The notes beneath the pieces are model-generated. The model searched no databases and had not been told where the DNA came from. It was given only the letters and a program-made list of their open reading frames with translations. A stretch of 64,000 nt of DNA from Roseburia sp. AM59-24XD (GTDB taxonomy: Bacteria; Bacillota; Clostridia; Lachnospirales; Lachnospiraceae), in contig NZ_QUET01000008.1 in the NCBI RefSeq assembly GCF_003478445.1, forward strand, positions 1 through 64,000, in the 5' to 3' direction. The position numbers were made by a program, and so were the translations under genes. Within the stretch, counting starts at the first letter, position 1. Each line of letters opens with the position of its first letter. Of this stretch, positions 12,051 through 22,234 are shown one piece after another.

Positions 12051-12263
12051 ATGAAACGTAGTTTGATTTTTATTATACATTTATATCAGAAATTTATCTC
12101 TCCTCTGAAGGGAAGACCGACTTGTATTTATACGCCGACCTGTTCACAGTATGCGATCGAGGCTTTGGAAAAGTATGGTTTTTTCAAGGGGAGTTTTTTA
12201 GCTGTAAGACGAATTTTACGATGCCATCCCTTTGCAAAAGGTGGTTATGATCCTGTACCATAG
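12051..12263 (+). CDS. yidD: membrane protein insertion efficiency factor YidD
   Basis: This 70-residue protein carries the YidD signature: an amphipathic N-terminus ([18 protein letters not shown]), the [17 protein letters not shown] cysteine motif and the C-terminal [14 protein letters not shown]. YidD assists insertion of inner membrane proteins with YidC, whose gene follows. The start ATG lies 5 bases after rnpA, so translation is probably coupled. Confidence 0.95.
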   Translation: MKRSLIFIIHLYQKFISPLKGRPTCIYTPTCSQYAIEALEKYGFFKGSFLAVRRILRCHPFAKGGYDPVP

Positions 12264-12322
12264 CTGATCATATTAGTATGCAGTATATGAGACATTGAGC
12301 AACTTGCCCGGGAGGACTTAGA

Positions 12323-13615
12323 ATGATGAGTGTTTTTTTGACAACATATCAGGGTGCAATTTTAGGACCAATTGCACGTTTACTTGGTTATATATTACAG
12401 GGAATATATTCTGTATTATCTACGGTAGGTATTGAAAATACCGGTATCTGCATGATATTGTTTACGTTTATCGTGAATGCGTTGATGATACCGATGCAGA
12501 TCAAGCAGCAGAAATTCGCAAAGATGTCTTCGGTTATGAATCCGGAGTTGATGGCAATTCAGGCAAAGTACAAGAATAAAAAGGATCAGGAGTCACAGCA
12601 GAAGATGTCTCTTGAGACACAGGCGGTTTATCAGAAGTATGGAGTAAGTCCGGTAAGCGGATGTCTTCCGATGCTGATCACGCTTCCTATTTTGTTTGCA
12701 TTGTATCGTGTTATTTACAATATTCCGGCATATGTACCTCAGGTATATGCGATTTATGATAATCTGGCAAAGGTACTGCAGGACGCGGGCGTTACGGTAA
12801 GTCAGCTTGCGGATAAGAGCTATATTTCCAATCCAACCTATGTTGTGACACAGGCGGTAAAGGCTGCAAAGTCAGATGCCGGTAATATTAATTATTACAT
12901 TGATGTATTATCTCAGTTTAACTCCGCTGGATGGGATGTGCTTATTAAGAATCATCCGGATCTTACGAGTGTGATCACAAAGACTGCAGATCAGGCGAGA
13001 AATATCAATTATTTCCTGGGACTGAATATTGCAGATACGCCTAAGATCAAGTCGATTAGTGTGATCATCCCGGTTTTATCGATCATTACACAGTATATCA
13101 GTACAAAGCTGAGTATGGCCGGAACACAGCAGCAGACAGCAAATACGGATAATCCGATGGGACAGTCTATGCAGACAATGAATACGATAATGCCGTTTAT
13201 GACTGGTTTTATGTGTTTGATGTTTCCTATTGGTGTGGGTATTTACTGGATTGCCGGTAATGTATTCCGTATTTTCCAGCAGTTATGTATCAACCTGTAC
13301 TTCAGTAAGATCAATATGGATGATATGATCAAAGAAAATGTTGAAAAGGCGAAGAAGAAGTACGAGAAGATGGGTATGGATTCTTCGGTTTTGGAGAAAG
13401 CGGCAAAGACAAGAACAAGTAATATCAATACTGCAGCAAAGAATAATGCGGCTTCGCAGAAAAGTGCGGCTTCTTCTGATAACAAACGAAAGAGCAGCAT
13501 CAGTGATAAGGCGAAGAAGAGCAGTACAAAGGATATTAAGAAATCAGCAAACACCAATTACAAAGAGGGAAGTATTGCAGCATATGCAAATATGTTGAAT
13601 CGTGAGGATAAATAG
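12323..13615 (+). CDS. yidC: membrane protein insertase YidC/SpoIIIJ
   Basis: The 430-residue protein inserts and folds membrane proteins. The conserved core has several transmembrane segments, including TGICMILFTFIVNALMIPMQ, the cytoplasmic KMSSVMNPELMAIQ hairpin, GCLPMLITLPILFALYRV and IMPFMTGFMCLMFPIGVGIY. The C-terminal 100 residues are a Lys/Ser/Ala-rich tail, which in Gram-positive YidC helps contact ribosomes. GGAGGACTTAGA precedes the ATG at 12323; the next ATG (12326) is equally possible. Confidence 0.95.
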   Translation: MMSVFLTTYQGAILGPIARLLGYILQGIYSVLSTVGIENTGICMILFTFIVNALMIPMQIKQQKFAKMSSVMNPELMAIQAKYKNKKDQESQQKMSLETQAVYQKYGVSPVSGCLPMLITLPILFALYRVIYNIPAYVPQVYAIYDNLAKVLQDAGVTVSQLADKSYISNPTYVVTQAVKAAKSDAGNINYYIDVLSQFNSAGWDVLIKNHPDLTSVITKTADQARNINYFLGLNIADTPKIKSISVIIPVLSIITQYISTKLSMAGTQQQTANTDNPMGQSMQTMNTIMPFMTGFMCLMFPIGVGIYWIAGNVFRIFQQLCINLYFSKINMDDMIKENVEKAKKKYEKMGMDSSVLEKAAKTRTSNINTAAKNNAASQKSAASSDNKRKSSISDKAKKSSTKDIKKSANTNYKEGSIAAYANMLNREDK

Positions 13616-13632
13616 TATAAGGAGGAATAATC

Positions 13633-14445
13633 ATGTCTGAGTGGAAAGAGTTTTCAGCAAAAACAGTTGATGAAGCAATTAACAATGCTTTGGTAGAGTT
13701 AGAAACAACCAGAGAAAACTTGGAATATGAAGTAATTGAGAAGGAAAGTTCAGGAATCCTTGGTCTGTTCAGTAAGCCGGCAGTCATTCGCGCCAGTAAG
13801 AAGCTTACACTTGAGGATATTGCTATCGGTTTCTTAAGTAAAGTTTTCAAGGCAATGAACATTGAGGCTTCTATTGAAGTGGCAATCAACGAAGAAGAAA
13901 ACGTTATGAATATCGAATTTAGTGGCGAGGACATGGGTCCGTTGATCGGTAAGAGAGGAGCAACTCTCGATTCTCTGCAGTATCTGACAAGCCTTGTTGT
14001 GAATAAAGAGACAGATGGTTATATGAAGGTCAAGCTCGATACAGAAAATTATCGTGCGCGTCGTAAGGAGACATTGGAAAATCTGGCGAAAAATATTGCG
14101 CATAAGGTAAAGAGAATTCATCGTCCGGTATTTTTAGAGCCTATGAATCCATATGAGAGAAGAATTATTCATTCCGCATTACAGAATGATAAATATGTAG
14201 AGACTCACAGTGAAGGCGAGGAGCCATATCGTAAGGTAGTGATCACCTTGAAGCCGGGTGTTGATACAGGATATGAGAGACGAGGAAAGTATTCTTATGG
14301 CGGTGGCCGTTCATACAATAGAAATGGTGGCGGATACCGCAAGAAGAGATATGGAGATTCTTCTTATAAGAAAAGAGAATACAATGCAGATCGCAACGTA
14401 AATGAGTCAGGCACAGGCGTTGAAGATAGTACAACAGAAGAATAG
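13633..14445 (+). CDS. jag: RNA-binding protein Jag/KhpB (SpoIIIJ-associated)
   Basis: The 270-residue protein has a Jag N-terminal domain (KTVDEAINNALVELE), a KH domain with the modified loop GPLIGKRGATLDSLQYL, and an R3H domain (RRKETLENLAKNIAHKV ... RRIIHSALQ). A Gly/Tyr/Arg-rich tail (GGGRSYNRNGGGYRKKRYG) follows and may add RNA contacts. KhpB-type proteins bind RNA and affect cell elongation in relatives. It is 17 bases downstream of yidC with a GGAGGAA RBS. Confidence 0.95.
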   Translation: MSEWKEFSAKTVDEAINNALVELETTRENLEYEVIEKESSGILGLFSKPAVIRASKKLTLEDIAIGFLSKVFKAMNIEASIEVAINEEENVMNIEFSGEDMGPLIGKRGATLDSLQYLTSLVVNKETDGYMKVKLDTENYRARRKETLENLAKNIAHKVKRIHRPVFLEPMNPYERRIIHSALQNDKYVETHSEGEEPYRKVVITLKPGVDTGYERRGKYSYGGGRSYNRNGGGYRKKRYGDSSYKKREYNADRNVNESGTGVEDSTTEE

Positions 14446-14458
14446 TAACAAAATGAAT

Positions 14459-14496
14459 CTGTCCATGAAAACGGACATGTCCACAAATTTGGACAG
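14459..14496 (+). other. tandem TGTCC/GGACA inverted repeats
   Basis: Just after jag, TGTCC...GGACA (14460-14477) is followed at once by TGTCCA...TGGACA (14478-14495). The outer arms CTGTCCA/TGGACAG can also pair around a GGACATGTCC palindrome. The element can thus form either two tandem hairpins or one cruciform. Its function is unknown; it may be a 3' mRNA structure. Confidence 0.5.
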
Positions 14497-14556
14497 TAAC
14501 GATTGAATAAAATGTTGTTGCGTTTTGAAATATAGTTGTAAAATGTATTTTGGAAA

Positions 14557-14580
14557 GGGGCTGGATATCAGTCCCTTTTT
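14557..14580 (+). terminator. intrinsic terminator after jag
   Basis: GGGGCTG-GATAT-CAGTCCC forms a 7-bp stem with one G-U pair, followed by TTTTT. It ends the rpmH-rnpA-yidD-yidC-jag transcript. Confidence 0.8.
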
Positions 14581-14695
14581 GTATATTTGAAATAATTTGC
14601 ATCGTTTAAAGAAATTAATAAGTTGACTGTATTGGAATGAATTTTACTTGGAAAAATTGGTTTGATCAGAAAATGGAAAGAAAAGGAGATAGAAA

Positions 14696-16105
14696 ATGCA
14701 GGAAGATACGATTGCCGGAATTGCCAGTGGAATGGGAGGCGGTATCAGTATTATCAGAGTGAGTGGAGAAAATGCTCTTACCGCAGTTGGGGATATTTTT
14801 CGAACCCCAAAATATCTTTCTGATGAGAAAAAGGATTCGGACTGGAAAAGTGATTATTTTATAAAGAAGGATACACATACCGTTCACTATGGTCTTATTG
14901 TGGATGATGAGGAAAATATTCTGGATGAGGTTATCGTTATCCTGATGAAAGGACCGAATAGTTATACCAGGGAAGATGTTGTGGAAATTGATACACATGG
15001 TGGAAACTATGTAGTGAAGAAAATATTGAATCAGCTGCTCCATCATGGAGTAAGATTGGCGGAGCCGGGTGAGTTTACGAAAAGGGCATTTCTAAATGGA
15101 AGAATTGATCTGTCTCAGGCGGAGGCAGTTATGAAATTGATATCTTCGCAAAATGATTTTTCTTATCAGAGTGCGTTAAATCAGTTAGAGGGAAGCGTGT
15201 CAAAATATATCGAAGTGATCCGGCAGGATATTTTGCATAATCTGGGATATATTGAGGCAGCATTGGATGATCCGGAACATATTTCGTTGGAAGGATTTGG
15301 AGAAAAACTGCGAACGATTATAAATGGGCATATTGATCAGTTGAATAAATTACTTCTAAATTTTGAAGATGGACGAATGAAGTCAGAAGGAATCAATACA
15401 GTGATTGTCGGCAGACCGAATGCGGGAAAATCGTCATTGATGAATCTGATGCTGGAGCAGGAGAGGGCAATCGTGACGAATATTGCAGGAACAACAAGAG
15501 ATGTTCTGGAAGAGAAGGTTGTTTTAGGGAATATTATCCTGAACTTGATCGATACGGCGGGAATCCATGAAACAAAAGATGTTGTGGAAAATATGGGTGT
15601 GGATAAAGCGGTTGATTATCTGTCGAAAGCGGATTTTGTGATTTACGTGGTTGATGCCAGTGAATCGTTAGACAAGTCGGACGAACAGATCATTCATTTG
15701 TTGCAGGATAAAAAGGGAGTTGTCTTATTTAATAAATCTGATCTAAATATAGTTTTGAAGGAAGAACAGTTGCAGCAGAAGTTGAACTGGTCAGTGATTC
15801 CATTTTCCAATGAAACAAAGCAGGGATTGGAGCAGTTGAAGGAGTATATCACCAATTCATTTTTGAAGGGAAACATATCCTATAATGATCAGATCTATCT
15901 TACAAGTATCCGCCATCGAAATGCAGTTGAGGCTGCAGTGAATAGTTTAAAACAGGTGGTGCAGACGGTCGATGATGGAATGCCGGAAGATTTTTATACA
16001 ATTGATATGATGGAGGCATACAGGAGTCTGGGATTGATCAATGGTGAAACGGCATCGGAAGATTTAGTAAATAAAATATTCTCGGATTTTTGTATGGGTA
16101 AATAA
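14696..16105 (+). CDS. mnmE: tRNA modification GTPase MnmE
   Basis: MnmE, with MnmG, installs the (carboxymethyl)aminomethyl group on wobble uridine 34 of certain tRNAs. The 469 residues show the N-terminal formyl-folate-binding domain ([19 protein letters not shown]), the inserted G domain with [12 protein letters not shown] (G1), DTAGIHET (G3) and NKSD (G4), and the C-terminal FCMGK motif with the catalytic cysteine. An AAAGGAGA RBS precedes the ATG. mnmG follows after 16 bases. Confidence 0.97.
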   Translation: MQEDTIAGIASGMGGGISIIRVSGENALTAVGDIFRTPKYLSDEKKDSDWKSDYFIKKDTHTVHYGLIVDDEENILDEVIVILMKGPNSYTREDVVEIDTHGGNYVVKKILNQLLHHGVRLAEPGEFTKRAFLNGRIDLSQAEAVMKLISSQNDFSYQSALNQLEGSVSKYIEVIRQDILHNLGYIEAALDDPEHISLEGFGEKLRTIINGHIDQLNKLLLNFEDGRMKSEGINTVIVGRPNAGKSSLMNLMLEQERAIVTNIAGTTRDVLEEKVVLGNIILNLIDTAGIHETKDVVENMGVDKAVDYLSKADFVIYVVDASESLDKSDEQIIHLLQDKKGVVLFNKSDLNIVLKEEQLQQKLNWSVIPFSNETKQGLEQLKEYITNSFLKGNISYNDQIYLTSIRHRNAVEAAVNSLKQVVQTVDDGMPEDFYTIDMMEAYRSLGLINGETASEDLVNKIFSDFCMGK

Positions 16106-16121
16106 GAAATGGAGAAAAACA

Positions 16122-18002
16122 ATGAACTATATATATAATAAATATGATGTTGTTGTGATCGGAGCAGGGCATGCAGGCTGTGAGGCGGCTTTGGCGGCAG
16201 CGAGACTTGGAATGCATACACTTGTATTTACAGTGAGTGTAGATAGTATTGCTATGATGCCATGTAATCCAAATGTTGGAGGAAGTTCAAAGGGACATCT
16301 GGTAAAGGAGATTGACGCACTTGGTGGTGAGATGGGAAAAAATATTGACCGTACATTTATACAGTCAAAGATGCTGAATACATCAAAGGGACCGGCGGTT
16401 CACTCCCTGCGTGCACAGGCAGATAAAAAGGAATACAGTAATTCCATGCGTCACGTTTTGGAAAATACAGAAAATCTGGTGATCAAACAGGGAGAAGTGG
16501 CAGAGGTACTGGTTGAGAATGACAAAGTGACAGGAGTTCGCACAACCTCAAATGCAGTGTATCCCTGCGATGCAGTTGTGATGGCTACCGGAACATATCT
16601 GCAGGCAAGATGTATTTATGGAGATGTCAGTCAATATACAGGACCGAACGGGTTGGCTGCAGCCAATGAGCTGACAGGTAATCTGATGAAATTAGGCATT
16701 GAGATGAGACGGTTTAAGACCGGTACCCCGGCTCGTGTTGATAAGCGTACGGTAGATTTTAGCAAGATGGCAGAGCAGACAGGCGATGAAAATATTGTAC
16801 CATTTTCATTTACGAATACACCGGAAGATCTGGAGAGAGAACAGGTTTCATGCTGGTTAACTTATACAAATCAAGAAACACATAAAATCATTATGGATAA
16901 TATTGACAGGTCACCTTTGTATTCCGGTAATATTAAGGGAACCGGACCGAGATATTGTCCGTCCATTGAGGATAAGGTAGTGCGGTTTGCCGATAAGGAA
17001 AGACATCAGGTATTTCTGGAACCGGAAGGAAATTATACAAATGAAATGTATATTGGTGGTATGTCCAGTTCTCTGCCGGAGGATGTACAGATTAAAATGT
17101 ATCATACGGTACCGGGCCTGGAGCATGCGGAAATTGTTCGCAATGCATATGCAATTGAGTATGATTGTATTAATCCTCTGCAGTTGAAGGCTTCTCTGGA
17201 ATTTAAAAATATCTCCGGATTTTTCAGTGCAGGTCAGGCAAATGGAAGCTCCGGATATGAGGAAGCTGCAGCACAGGGAATTATTGCAGGAATCAACGCA
17301 GCAAGAAAGGTTAAAGGGTTAGAGCCGCTTGTGTTAGATCGTTCGCAGGCATATATCGGTGTGTTGATCGATGATTTGATCACGAAGGGAACGAATGAAC
17401 CATATCGTATGATGACTTCCCGTGCAGAATATAGACTTCTTCTCAGACAGGATAATGCGGATCTTCGGTTGACGGAGATTGGTCATGAGATTGGTTTGAT
17501 ATCTGAAGAGAGATATCAGCAGCTGCTTTATAAAAAATTTCAGATCAAAGAGGAAATTAATCGCCTAATAGATACAACAGTTGGCGCATCGGAAAAGGTA
17601 CAGACATTTTTGAAAAGTCATAAAAGTACTCCACTGCAGTCCGGATCAACATTGGCGGAGCTTTTGAAACGTCCGGAGTTATCTTATGATCTGTTAAATG
17701 AGATTGATGACAATCGACCGGAACTTCCGCGGGATGTTGCAGAGCAGGTGAATATTGAATTGAAATATGATGGATACATTAATAGACAGATGCGGCAGGT
17801 AGATCAGTTTATCAAATTGGAAACAAAGAAAATACCGGACAATATTGATTATCATGATGTATACAGCCTGCGTAAAGAAGCAGAACAGAAGTTGAGCGAA
17901 ATTCGTCCGGCATCTGTTGGACAGGCATCCAGAATATCAGGCGTTTCACCGGCAGATATCTCTGTACTTCTGGTTTATCTGGAAAAAGGAGCACATAGAT
18001 AA
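16122..18002 (+). CDS. mnmG: tRNA uridine-5-carboxymethylaminomethyl modification enzyme MnmG (GidA)
   Basis: The 626-residue FAD protein partners MnmE. The N-terminal Rossmann motif [17 protein letters not shown] and the GidA signatures ([20 protein letters not shown], and later [17 protein letters not shown]) are present. The helical C-terminal domain contains [20 protein letters not shown]. It lies between mnmE and rsmG in the conserved order. Confidence 0.97.
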   Translation: MNYIYNKYDVVVIGAGHAGCEAALAAARLGMHTLVFTVSVDSIAMMPCNPNVGGSSKGHLVKEIDALGGEMGKNIDRTFIQSKMLNTSKGPAVHSLRAQADKKEYSNSMRHVLENTENLVIKQGEVAEVLVENDKVTGVRTTSNAVYPCDAVVMATGTYLQARCIYGDVSQYTGPNGLAAANELTGNLMKLGIEMRRFKTGTPARVDKRTVDFSKMAEQTGDENIVPFSFTNTPEDLEREQVSCWLTYTNQETHKIIMDNIDRSPLYSGNIKGTGPRYCPSIEDKVVRFADKERHQVFLEPEGNYTNEMYIGGMSSSLPEDVQIKMYHTVPGLEHAEIVRNAYAIEYDCINPLQLKASLEFKNISGFFSAGQANGSSGYEEAAAQGIIAGINAARKVKGLEPLVLDRSQAYIGVLIDDLITKGTNEPYRMMTSRAEYRLLLRQDNADLRLTEIGHEIGLISEERYQQLLYKKFQIKEEINRLIDTTVGASEKVQTFLKSHKSTPLQSGSTLAELLKRPELSYDLLNEIDDNRPELPRDVAEQVNIELKYDGYINRQMRQVDQFIKLETKKIPDNIDYHDVYSLRKEAEQKLSEIRPASVGQASRISGVSPADISVLLVYLEKGAHR

Positions 18003-18029
18003 TAAATTAGAAAGGATTCGATATTTTAT

Positions 18030-18737
18030 ATGAAAAATAAATTGTTTGATATATGTCAGAAAAATGATATATCTTTATCGAGTGAACAGTTAGAACAATT
18101 TGAAACGTTTTACGATTATATGTTAGAAATGAATCAGGTAATGAATCTGACATCGATAACAGATGAGGATGAGGTTGTTTAAACATTTTTTGATAGTATG
18201 TCATTGATAAATTATTATGAAGTGAAAAATGGTAGTCGAGTAATTGATGTTGGAACGGGAGCAGGATTTCCGGGAATTCCGTTAGCAATATTACTTCCGA
18301 ATGTTCATTTTACATTGATGGATTCATTAAATAAGCGTATCCTTTTTTTGAAAGATGTAGTGAAAAAGTCTGGATTAAATAATGTAGAATGTATTCACAG
18401 TAGAGCAGAAGAACTTGCTAAAGATATGAATTATAGGGAACAATTTGATCTATGTGTATCAAGAGCAGTTGCTAATTTGTCGGTTCTTTTGGAATATTGT
18501 ATCCCATTTATAAAAAAGGGTGGAAGTTTTATTTCTTATAAGTCGGTAGCTTCTGATGATGAATTAGCAGAATCAAAGAATGCTCAGAATAAATTGTGTT
18601 GTAAATTGAAACAAAACATTGCTTTTGAATTGCCGGATACGGATATTCATCGTAACTTCTTGATTTTTGAAAAGTTTGATAAAACAGCAGATAAATATCC
18701 GAGAAATAACGGAATACCAAGAAAAAAACCTCTGTAA
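18030..18737 (+). pseudogene. rsmG: 16S rRNA (guanine527-N7)-methyltransferase RsmG, interrupted by a stop
   Basis: The gene begins MKNKLFDICQKNDISL and reads to the family motif NLTSITDEDEVV, then hits TAA at 18180-18182. The same frame continues as FFDSMSLI and GSRVIDVGTGAGFPGIPLAI (SAM site) to 18737. Intact relatives have one more codon plus Lys-His at this point (EVVxKHFxDS). The break fits two missing bases in the T run before AAAC and one missing T in the run after ACA: net minus three, frame restored. A frame-restoring multi-indel within 15 bases in a well-conserved gene suggests homopolymer errors, but a real lesion cannot be excluded. RsmG loss can give low-level streptomycin resistance in other bacteria. 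Confidence 0.85.
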
Positions 18738-18815
18738 ATAATTGCTTTTCTCTTAAAAATCTGTTTCCAGTATGGAATGAATTATAAATCCGTGGTATAA
18801 TAAATATTGTGGTTA

Positions 18816-18849
18816 AAACAGAAATGTTTCACGTGAAACATTTCTGTTT
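18816..18849. promoter_or_regulatory. parS: parS centromere site (perfect)
   Basis: TGTTTCACGTGAAACA at 18825-18840 is the exact 16-bp parS consensus bound by ParB. It sits in a longer perfect 34-bp palindrome (arms AAACAGAAA / TTTCTGTTT). It lies about 80 bases upstream of parA and could also autoregulate that operon or act as a hairpin in RNA. Confidence 0.95.
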
Positions 18850-18872
18850 GTATCTAAGGATAGTTATATTTA

Positions 18873-18887
18873 TGTTCACGTGAAACA
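18873..18887. promoter_or_regulatory. parS: second parS-like site lacking one T
   Basis: TGTTCACGTGAAACA matches parS except for one missing T in the left arm (TGTT instead of TGTTT). It lies 33 bases after the perfect site. It is either a degenerate half-strength site or a perfect site with a one-base sequence error, like others in this window. Confidence 0.6.
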
Positions 18888-18920
18888 TAAAACGTGCAGA
18901 AAGGATAAGGATGAGAATTA

Positions 18921-19685
18921 ATGGGTAGAGTAATTGCAATATCAAATCAAAAGGGTGGTGTTGGTAAAACAACCACTTCGATCAATTTATCAGCCTGTCT
19001 TGCGGAAAAAGGAAAGAAAGTTCTGGTAATCGATATTGATCCACAGGGAAATACAACAAGTGGATTGGGTCTTGATAAGGATTCTTTAAAGGCAACAGTG
19101 TATGATCTTATGATTAATTATGCACCAATATGGGATTGTATTAGTCCATCAGTAGTGGATAATGTGTCTGTAATTCCATCAGATCGCGATCTTGCCGGAG
19201 CGGAGATTGAACTAGTTGGAATCAAGGAACGAGAGTATATTTTGAAAAAAGAAGTAGACAAAGTAAAGGATGATTACGATTTTGTGATTATTGATTGCCC
19301 ACCTTCTCTTAGTATGTTGACTATCAATGCAATGACCACAGCAGATACTGTTCTTGTTCCGATTCAGTGTGAGTATTATGCACTGGAAGGACTGAGTGAG
19401 TTGATACATACAATTAATCTGGTAAAGAATCGTTTGAATGAAAACCTCGAGATTGAGGGTGTAGTTTTCACAATGTATGATGGAAGAACATGTCTTTCCA
19501 TGGAGGTTGTTGAAAATGTAAAAGAAAATCTCAAGCAAAATGTTTATAAGACGATTATTCCAAGAAATGTCAGACTTGCGGAAGCACCAAGTCATGGCTT
19601 GCCAATTAATATGTATGAACCAAAATCAGCAGGTGCGGTAAGTTATCGAAACCTGGCAAAGGAAGTAATTGATCGTTATAAATAA
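18921..19685 (+). CDS. parA: chromosome-partitioning ATPase ParA/Soj
   Basis: The 254-residue ParA-family ATPase has the deviant Walker A KGGVGKTTT at residues 11-19, the DPQGNTTSG switch and DFVIIDCPPSL (Walker B). It drives segregation of ParB-parS complexes and, in B. subtilis, modulates DnaA. It is followed by parB and preceded by parS. Confidence 0.96.
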   Translation: MGRVIAISNQKGGVGKTTTSINLSACLAEKGKKVLVIDIDPQGNTTSGLGLDKDSLKATVYDLMINYAPIWDCISPSVVDNVSVIPSDRDLAGAEIELVGIKEREYILKKEVDKVKDDYDFVIIDCPPSLSMLTINAMTTADTVLVPIQCEYYALEGLSELIHTINLVKNRLNENLEIEGVVFTMYDGRTCLSMEVVENVKENLKQNVYKTIIPRNVRLAEAPSHGLPINMYEPKSAGAVSYRNLAKEVIDRYK

Positions 19686-19732
19686 GGAACGAAGATAAAT
19701 AATATTTTATTAAGTCAGAAAAGGGGATAAAA

Positions 19733-20626
19733 ATGGCAGCAAGAAAGGGATTAGGAAAGGGTATCGATGCAATGATATCCGGAGATAATACGAAAACGAA
19801 ACAGGTTGTAAAGGAAGTTGTCAAAGAGGTTGATACGATTGATATCAATAAGATTGAACCGAATAATAATCAGCCTCGAAAGAATTTTAATGAGGACAAG
19901 ATTCATGAACTTGCAGAATCTATTAAACAGCATGGATTGATTGAACCATTGATCGTACAAAAAGGAAAGAAGGGGTTTTATACGATCATTGCCGGTGAAA
20001 GAAGATGGCGAGCTGCAAGAGAAGCAGGAGTAAAAGAAATTCCTGTTGTTGTAAAAGATTATTCGGATCAGCAGGTGATGGAAATTGCATTGATCGAAAA
20101 TATACAGAGAGAAGATCTGAATGCCATTGAAGAAGCAGAAGCTTATGATCGTCTGATCAGGGATTTTAATTTGAAACAGGATGAGGTGGCGGAGCGAGTA
20201 TCAAAGAGTCGTGTTGCAATTACTAATTCGCTTCGTCTTCTGAAACTGGATGAGAGAGTACGTGAGATGATCATCGAAGATAAAATCAAGAGTGGACATG
20301 CCAGAGCACTTCTTGGTGTATCCGATGGAGATGAGCAGTACAAGCTGGCAGTCATGATCTTCGACAATTCTATGAGTGTACGTGAAACAGAGAAGATGGT
20401 GAAAAAGTATCTTGCAGATAAGAAGAAGCCGGTCAAGGAAGTGAGAGAAAAGGACACACAGACTGAACTGATCTATAAAGATTATGAGGAAAAGTTAAAG
20501 TCTGTGATTGGTACAAAGGTTAACATCAATAATAAGGGAAAAGGCAAAGGAAAGATAGAAATTGAATATTTCTCTGCTGACGAATTTGACCGCATCATGA
20601 CAATGATGATGGCAATGAAACAGTAA
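19733..20626 (+). CDS. parB: chromosome-partitioning protein ParB/Spo0J
   Basis: The 297-residue protein has the N-terminal ParB CTPase domain (NNNQPRKNF, then GLIEPLIVQ and the signature AGERRWRAA), the helix-turn-helix parS-binding domain (KQDEVAERVSKSRVAITNSLRLLKL) and a C-terminal dimerisation domain with a basic GKGKGKIEIEYFS segment. It binds the parS site upstream of parA and loads condensin. The gap to parA is 47 bases. Confidence 0.96.
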   Translation: MAARKGLGKGIDAMISGDNTKTKQVVKEVVKEVDTIDINKIEPNNNQPRKNFNEDKIHELAESIKQHGLIEPLIVQKGKKGFYTIIAGERRWRAAREAGVKEIPVVVKDYSDQQVMEIALIENIQREDLNAIEEAEAYDRLIRDFNLKQDEVAERVSKSRVAITNSLRLLKLDERVREMIIEDKIKSGHARALLGVSDGDEQYKLAVMIFDNSMSVRETEKMVKKYLADKKKPVKEVREKDTQTELIYKDYEEKLKSVIGTKVNINNKGKGKGKIEIEYFSADEFDRIMTMMMAMKQ

Positions 20627-20707
20627 AATTTACTTTTGACACTAACGTCATTATATGCTACAAAATGAAATAATTATATAGCAAATATACAGAAAAGAGG
20701 ATGAATC

Positions 20708-21232
20708 ATGAAACTGTTTGAACAATTTGGAATTGATTTGGGCTATGTGGTGATCGGCATGGCTGCAGTTATTATCATTTTATTTATTCTGCTTCTGGTT
20801 ACAATGATCAAGGATGCAAATACCAGAAAAAAATATAAGATTTTTATGGATGGAGAGAATGGAAAAAATCTGGAAAAGGCGATATTAGATAAGTTCGCTG
20901 CTATTGATGAACTTTCCGAGGATACAAAGAATATTCATGAGCAGCTGGAGAATATTGATTCACGTCTGATAAAAGCATACCAAAAGGTTGGACTGGTGAA
21001 GTATGATGCATTTAAGGAGATAGGTGGAAAGCTCAGTTTTGTACTCGTACTGCTGACAGCAGATAACGATGGTTTCCTGATCAATTCCATGCATAGTACA
21101 AATGAGGGATGCTACACATATACGAAAGAAATAGTAAATGGAGAGGCATTTGTAATTTTGTCTGAGGAGGAACAACAGGCGCTGGAAGAGGCAAAGACAA
21201 ACAGCAGTCCTTTGTTTAAAAAGAAAATATGA
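20708..21232 (+). CDS. DUF4446 family membrane-anchored protein
   Basis: The 174-residue protein has one N-terminal transmembrane segment (about residues 12-35), a predicted coiled-coil (residues 55-95) and the conserved DUF4446 stretch KYDAFKEIGGKLSFVLVLLTADNDGF. This family commonly lies next to parB in Clostridia. The function is unknown. AAAAGAGGATGA provides the RBS. The next gene overlaps its stop by 4 bases (ATGA). Confidence 0.85.
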   Translation: MKLFEQFGIDLGYVVIGMAAVIIILFILLLVTMIKDANTRKKYKIFMDGENGKNLEKAILDKFAAIDELSEDTKNIHEQLENIDSRLIKAYQKVGLVKYDAFKEIGGKLSFVLVLLTADNDGFLINSMHSTNEGCYTYTKEIVNGEAFVILSEEEQQALEEAKTNSSPLFKKKI

Positions 21233-22173
21233 TGTATGTATTTTTAATCATAGCAGGAATTATATTACAGATAGTTGGAGCAGATATTCTGGTAAAACAG
21301 GGTATCTGCTTTGCTAAAACAACGAAAAATTCGATGTTCAATACTGCAATACTGCTTGGAATCTCAGGAGCTGCAGGCTGGAATATTGTAAATGCAATTC
21401 TGTGCGGAGAGCAGCATCAGACACAGAATGTCATGACAACTTCTGTTATGGGAAGTCTGTTTATGATTCTTTTGATCTTGGGAGTTTGCGCAATGACGGG
21501 GAAGATGAAAATTCCGCGTGGAACGATGGAGAGAGAATTTTCTTATTTGATCATTGTTGCAATTGTTGTCTTATATTTGAGTGCAGATTATTTGTTTCAT
21601 GGAAAACGTGCTGTACGGGTGGTAAGCAGGGTTGACGGAATTATACTAATTATATTTTTCATTTATTATATTTATATGACTGGTAAAATCACAAGGAAGA
21701 TGGTCAAAGACAATGAAAATGTGAAAATAGAGTCTGCTTTGTTACTAAAATGTGGATGCAGTATCGTTGTGATCATATGTGGTTCCTTGTTATTATCTTG
21801 TGGATGGAATGGCATGAAAAATGCGATTTCTCTGCCGGTAAGTGAAGGTGTTGTGGATTATTCGGCTGCTATTATGATGGGTGTTTTGCCGGCATTGTGG
21901 ATCAGTGTTTTTGCGTGGAAACAGGGAAAACAGGACTATGTCATTGGAAATGTGATTGGCTGCAGCATCGTTAATCTGACAATTGTGGTCGGTGCAGCGG
22001 CAGTGATCAGTCCGATCATGGTATCGGTTTCTGAAATTTATGATATGATCGCATTGTGCTGCAGCGCAGTTTGTGTGTGGATATTTGCTTATAAGAATAA
22101 TGAGCTGCAGCGCATACATGGGTGTGTGATGGCTACGATGTTTGTGGCGTATGTGGTGTATCGTATTCTATAA
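21229..22173 (+). CDS. degenerate CaCA (sodium/calcium exchanger-like) membrane protein
   Basis: The 314 residues contain about ten hydrophobic segments in two halves. The start IILQIVGADILVKQG and the second-half segment YVIGNVIGCSIVNLTIVVG strongly resemble YrbG-type cation/Ca2+ exchangers (GADLLV..., GNVVGSNIFN). However, both alpha-repeat signatures (GTSAPEL / GTSLPEL) are altered: the first reads GISGAAG and the second GVLPALW, so both ion-binding glutamates are missing. It may be a non-transporting paralogue or have a changed substrate. It overlaps the DUF4446 gene by 4 bases and is probably co-translated. Confidence 0.6.
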   Translation: MMYVFLIIAGIILQIVGADILVKQGICFAKTTKNSMFNTAILLGISGAAGWNIVNAILCGEQHQTQNVMTTSVMGSLFMILLILGVCAMTGKMKIPRGTMEREFSYLIIVAIVVLYLSADYLFHGKRAVRVVSRVDGIILIIFFIYYIYMTGKITRKMVKDNENVKIESALLLKCGCSIVVIICGSLLLSCGWNGMKNAISLPVSEGVVDYSAAIMMGVLPALWISVFAWKQGKQDYVIGNVIGCSIVNLTIVVGAAAVISPIMVSVSEIYDMIALCCSAVCVWIFAYKNNELQRIHGCVMATMFVAYVVYRIL

Positions 22174-22234
22174 GAGAGAAGTATACGAATTTTAAATGTA
22201 TTGCTTCATTATAAAATAATTCCCACAATCCTAC

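Noticed and set aside
18180..18182. Stop-codon recoding (TAA read as an amino acid) in rsmG and at 31713-31715
   Set aside because: Intact relatives have an extra codon or different residues there, which indels explain better. Many other genes here end in TAA and no recoding element was seen.
20376..20390. Possible parS half-site inside parB (GTACGTGAAACAGAG)
   Set aside because: Only one arm matches the consensus, so it is not a convincing parS.
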